From contig SXZD01000075.1 in the NCBI GenBank assembly GCA_005788065.1, forward strand, positions 1 through 8,473: DNA of 8,473 bases, written 5' to 3'. The translations under genes and the position numbers were made by a program. The stretch is from Burkholderiales bacterium (GTDB lineage: Bacteria; Pseudomonadota; Gammaproteobacteria; Burkholderiales; Burkholderiaceae_B). How positions within the stretch are numbered: position 1 is the first letter of the stretch; every line of letters starts with the position of its first letter. A model generated the notes under the pieces. The model made no database searches. It saw nothing but the letters and a program-made list of their open reading frames with translations, and had not been told where the DNA came from. Of this stretch, positions 7,396 through 8,473 are shown piece by piece.

Positions 7396-7769
7396 GGCAA
7401 CCTCGCCAGAAAAACCATCAGACGCGCCACCGTGTTCTGGTCTGCCTGTTTCGGAGGGCCGTCGTAGACGCGGATTTCGATGCGGCGAAAATTGGGGTTG
7501 GGCGTGTTGCTGATTTCAACCACGCAGTACCATGGCTGGCGACCCTGAGGGCAGGGCTGTTCCTGCAGTCCCGCGCCCGGGAAGGATCCGCGCAAGCGCA
7601 ACTCGTGCGCCAGATTTTCGGCACTCCATTGGGCGCTCAGTCGCGATTGCAGTTCTGACTGGCGGGTATTGAGAACGCCTGCTGCCCGGATGGATGCCAT
7701 CAGCGCGACAGCCAATATGCTCAGTGCAACCAGCGCTTCGATCAGTGTGAACCCGCTGTTGCGCCTCAT
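7392..7769 (-). CDS. gspI: Type II secretion minor pseudopilin GspI
   Basis: Minor pseudopilin that nucleates the tip complex with GspJ and GspK. The product has 125 residues, normal for GspI. It begins MRRNSG with prepilin peptidase cleavage expected after G6, then FTLIEALVALSILAVAL with Glu at mature position +5 and a hydrophobic helix. The sequence AENLAHELRL (about 46-55) and the late strands WYCVVEISN and FRRIEIRVYD fit GspI. The open frame extends 16 codons further upstream, to 7817, but that would put a non-basic, unrelated leader before the pseudopilin signal and overlap gspH by 52 nt. The ATG at 7769 overlaps the gspH stop by ATGA, as elsewhere in the operon, and is preferred. Two Cys (in the CPQGRQPWYC segment) might pair. 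Confidence 0.94.
   Translation of the reverse strand: MRRNSGFTLIEALVALSILAVALMASIRAAGVLNTRQSELQSRLSAQWSAENLAHELRLRGSFPGAGLQEQPCPQGRQPWYCVVEISNTPNPNFRRIEIRVYDGPPKQADQNTVARLMVFLARLP
7401..7404 (-). promoter_or_regulatory. Shine-Dalgarno GAGG for gspJ
   Basis: GAGG located 5 nt upstream of the gspJ ATG, within the last codons of gspI. It supports the ATG at 7395 that overlaps the gspI stop. Confidence 0.6.
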
Positions 7770-8233
7770 CGCCGCACCACTTGATAGCGACCTGAAAAGC
7801 GGCGGGCAATCAGGCATTTGGCTTGCTTGCTGGACAGCTCGATGAGGATGCGATCCAAGCCCGGTTCTGGCGCTATCTGCAGGCGTTGGACAGCCAGGCC
7901 ATTGTTTTCAATACGTATTCGGGTGTCGGGTAACTGCCATTTGCGTGGTCCGAGCAGGTCGTCCCGCAAGGGCTGCAAGGTGTTGCCACTGCCCGCCACG
8001 GCAAACCGAAAACCGCTGTCAGTCACCATGAACACCATCGTCTCTGCCTTGACCGCACTTTGCTCCTGCGCCACGCTCAGGATCTGAGCCAGACGTTCGG
8101 CGTCCTGATCCAGCAGGCGCTGGTCATCCGGCATGAGCCGGGCAGACACCATGGCGGTTCCAATGGCGATCACCACCAGCACCACCAGCAACTCCAGCAG
8201 AGTGAAGCCGCGGGCAGTGCGGTGAATGTTCAT
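7766..8233 (-). CDS. gspH: Type II secretion minor pseudopilin GspH
   Basis: Minor pseudopilin that links the GspI-J-K tip to the GspG shaft. The product has 155 residues, normal length. It has a nine-residue leader, MNIHRTARG, with cleavage after G9, followed by FTLLELLVVLVVIAIGTAM with Glu at mature +5. It then shows the GspH-type helix region DAERLAQILSVAQEQSAVKAE and strands such as DSGFRFAVAG. The start is ATG at 8233, with AGG (of AGGCGAT) 4 nt upstream, in the only intergenic gap of the window (18 nt after gspG). Its placement between gspG and gspI separates it from generic pseudopilins such as FimT. Confidence 0.93.
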   Translation of the reverse strand: MNIHRTARGFTLLELLVVLVVIAIGTAMVSARLMPDDQRLLDQDAERLAQILSVAQEQSAVKAETMVFMVTDSGFRFAVAGSGNTLQPLRDDLLGPRKWQLPDTRIRIENNGLAVQRLQIAPEPGLDRILIELSSKQAKCLIARRFSGRYQVVRR

Positions 8234-8251
8234 ATCGCCTGTGCCCGGGTT

Positions 8252-8473
8252 TCAGCGGTCCCAGGAGCCAATGTCGGCATCGGCGCCTGCACCACCCGGC
8301 TTGCCGTCGGCTCCATAGCTGAAGACATCGATTTCGCCTTTGACGCCTGGGTTGAGGAATTGATACGGACGGCCCCAGGGGTCCTTGGGCAGCTTGTCCA
8401 GATAGCCGCCTGTCTTCCAGTTGCTCGGTACCGGCTCTGTCGCGGGCTTGGTGATGAGTGCGGCCAGACCCTG
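8252..8473 (-). CDS. gspG: Type II secretion major pseudopilin GspG (3' part, cut by window edge)
   Basis: Major pseudopilin that polymerises into the shaft of the T2SS pseudopilus. Only the last 73 residues and the stop are in the window; the leader, methylated N-terminus and long helix lie beyond the right edge. What is visible is strongly diagnostic: GLAALITKP near the start, then WKTGGYLDKLPKDPWGRPYQF, followed by NPGVKGEIDVFSYGADGKPGG and ending ADADIGSWDR. In characterised GspG proteins the loop around SYGADG to the ADIGSW end binds a structural calcium ion, and the matching Asp residues are present here. It is the first gene of the visible cluster in transcription order, 18 nt upstream of gspH. 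Confidence 0.96.
   Translation of the reverse strand, partial: QGLAALITKPATEPVPSNWKTGGYLDKLPKDPWGRPYQFLNPGVKGEIDVFSYGADGKPGGAGADADIGSWDR

Noticed and set aside
7770..7817. Upstream extension of gspI by 16 codons
   Set aside because: MPDCPPLFRSLSSGAA is not a pseudopilin leader. The ATGA-overlapping start gives the standard short basic leader.
8234..8251. Possible promoter or terminator in the gspG-gspH gap, including the CCCGGG palindrome
   Set aside because: The gap is only 18 nt, has no -10/-35 pair, and the palindrome is six bases with no T-tract. It holds only the gspH ribosome binding site.
6436..8473. Type IV pilus or competence minor pilin cluster (FimT/PilV/PilW type)
   Set aside because: The GspG ending, the GspK without Glu5, and the following GspL-M-N-D-E genes identify a type II secretion system.

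Overview
The window is a continuous block of type II secretion system (T2SS, general secretion pathway) genes, all on the minus strand. It is moderately GC-rich. Protein style (GspD, GspE, GspK) and the gene order suggest a betaproteobacterium, probably Burkholderiales. That placement is inference from sequence character only; no marker gene for taxonomy is present.

In transcription order, from high to low coordinates, the genes are: gspG (3' part only, enters from the right edge), gspH, gspI, gspJ, gspK, gspL, gspM, gspN, gspD and gspE (5' part only, runs off the left edge). Coding is almost gap-free. The only intergenic space is 18 nt between gspG and gspH. H/I, I/J, M/N, N/D and D/E join by 4-nt ATGA overlaps, J/K by ATGATGA or a 1-nt overlap, and K/L and L/M by 16-nt overlaps. 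This points to one translationally coupled polycistronic transcript. I see no promoter, terminator, RNA gene, mobile element, CRISPR array or sizeable non-coding stretch.

Together the genes encode the pseudopilus (GspG major pseudopilin; GspH, I, J and K minor pseudopilins), the inner-membrane assembly platform (GspL, GspM, GspN), the outer-membrane secretin (GspD) and the cytoplasmic assembly ATPase (GspE). GspF, GspC and the prepilin peptidase GspO are not in the window. gspF would be expected just past gspE or just upstream of gspG.

This is a well-known system, and I found no undescribed system here. The points worth a second look are modest: an enlarged GspJ with two low-complexity Gly/Pro/Thr-rich insertions, Gly/Ser/Asn-rich loops in GspD, a proline-rich GspD tail, and ambiguous starts for gspD and gspK.
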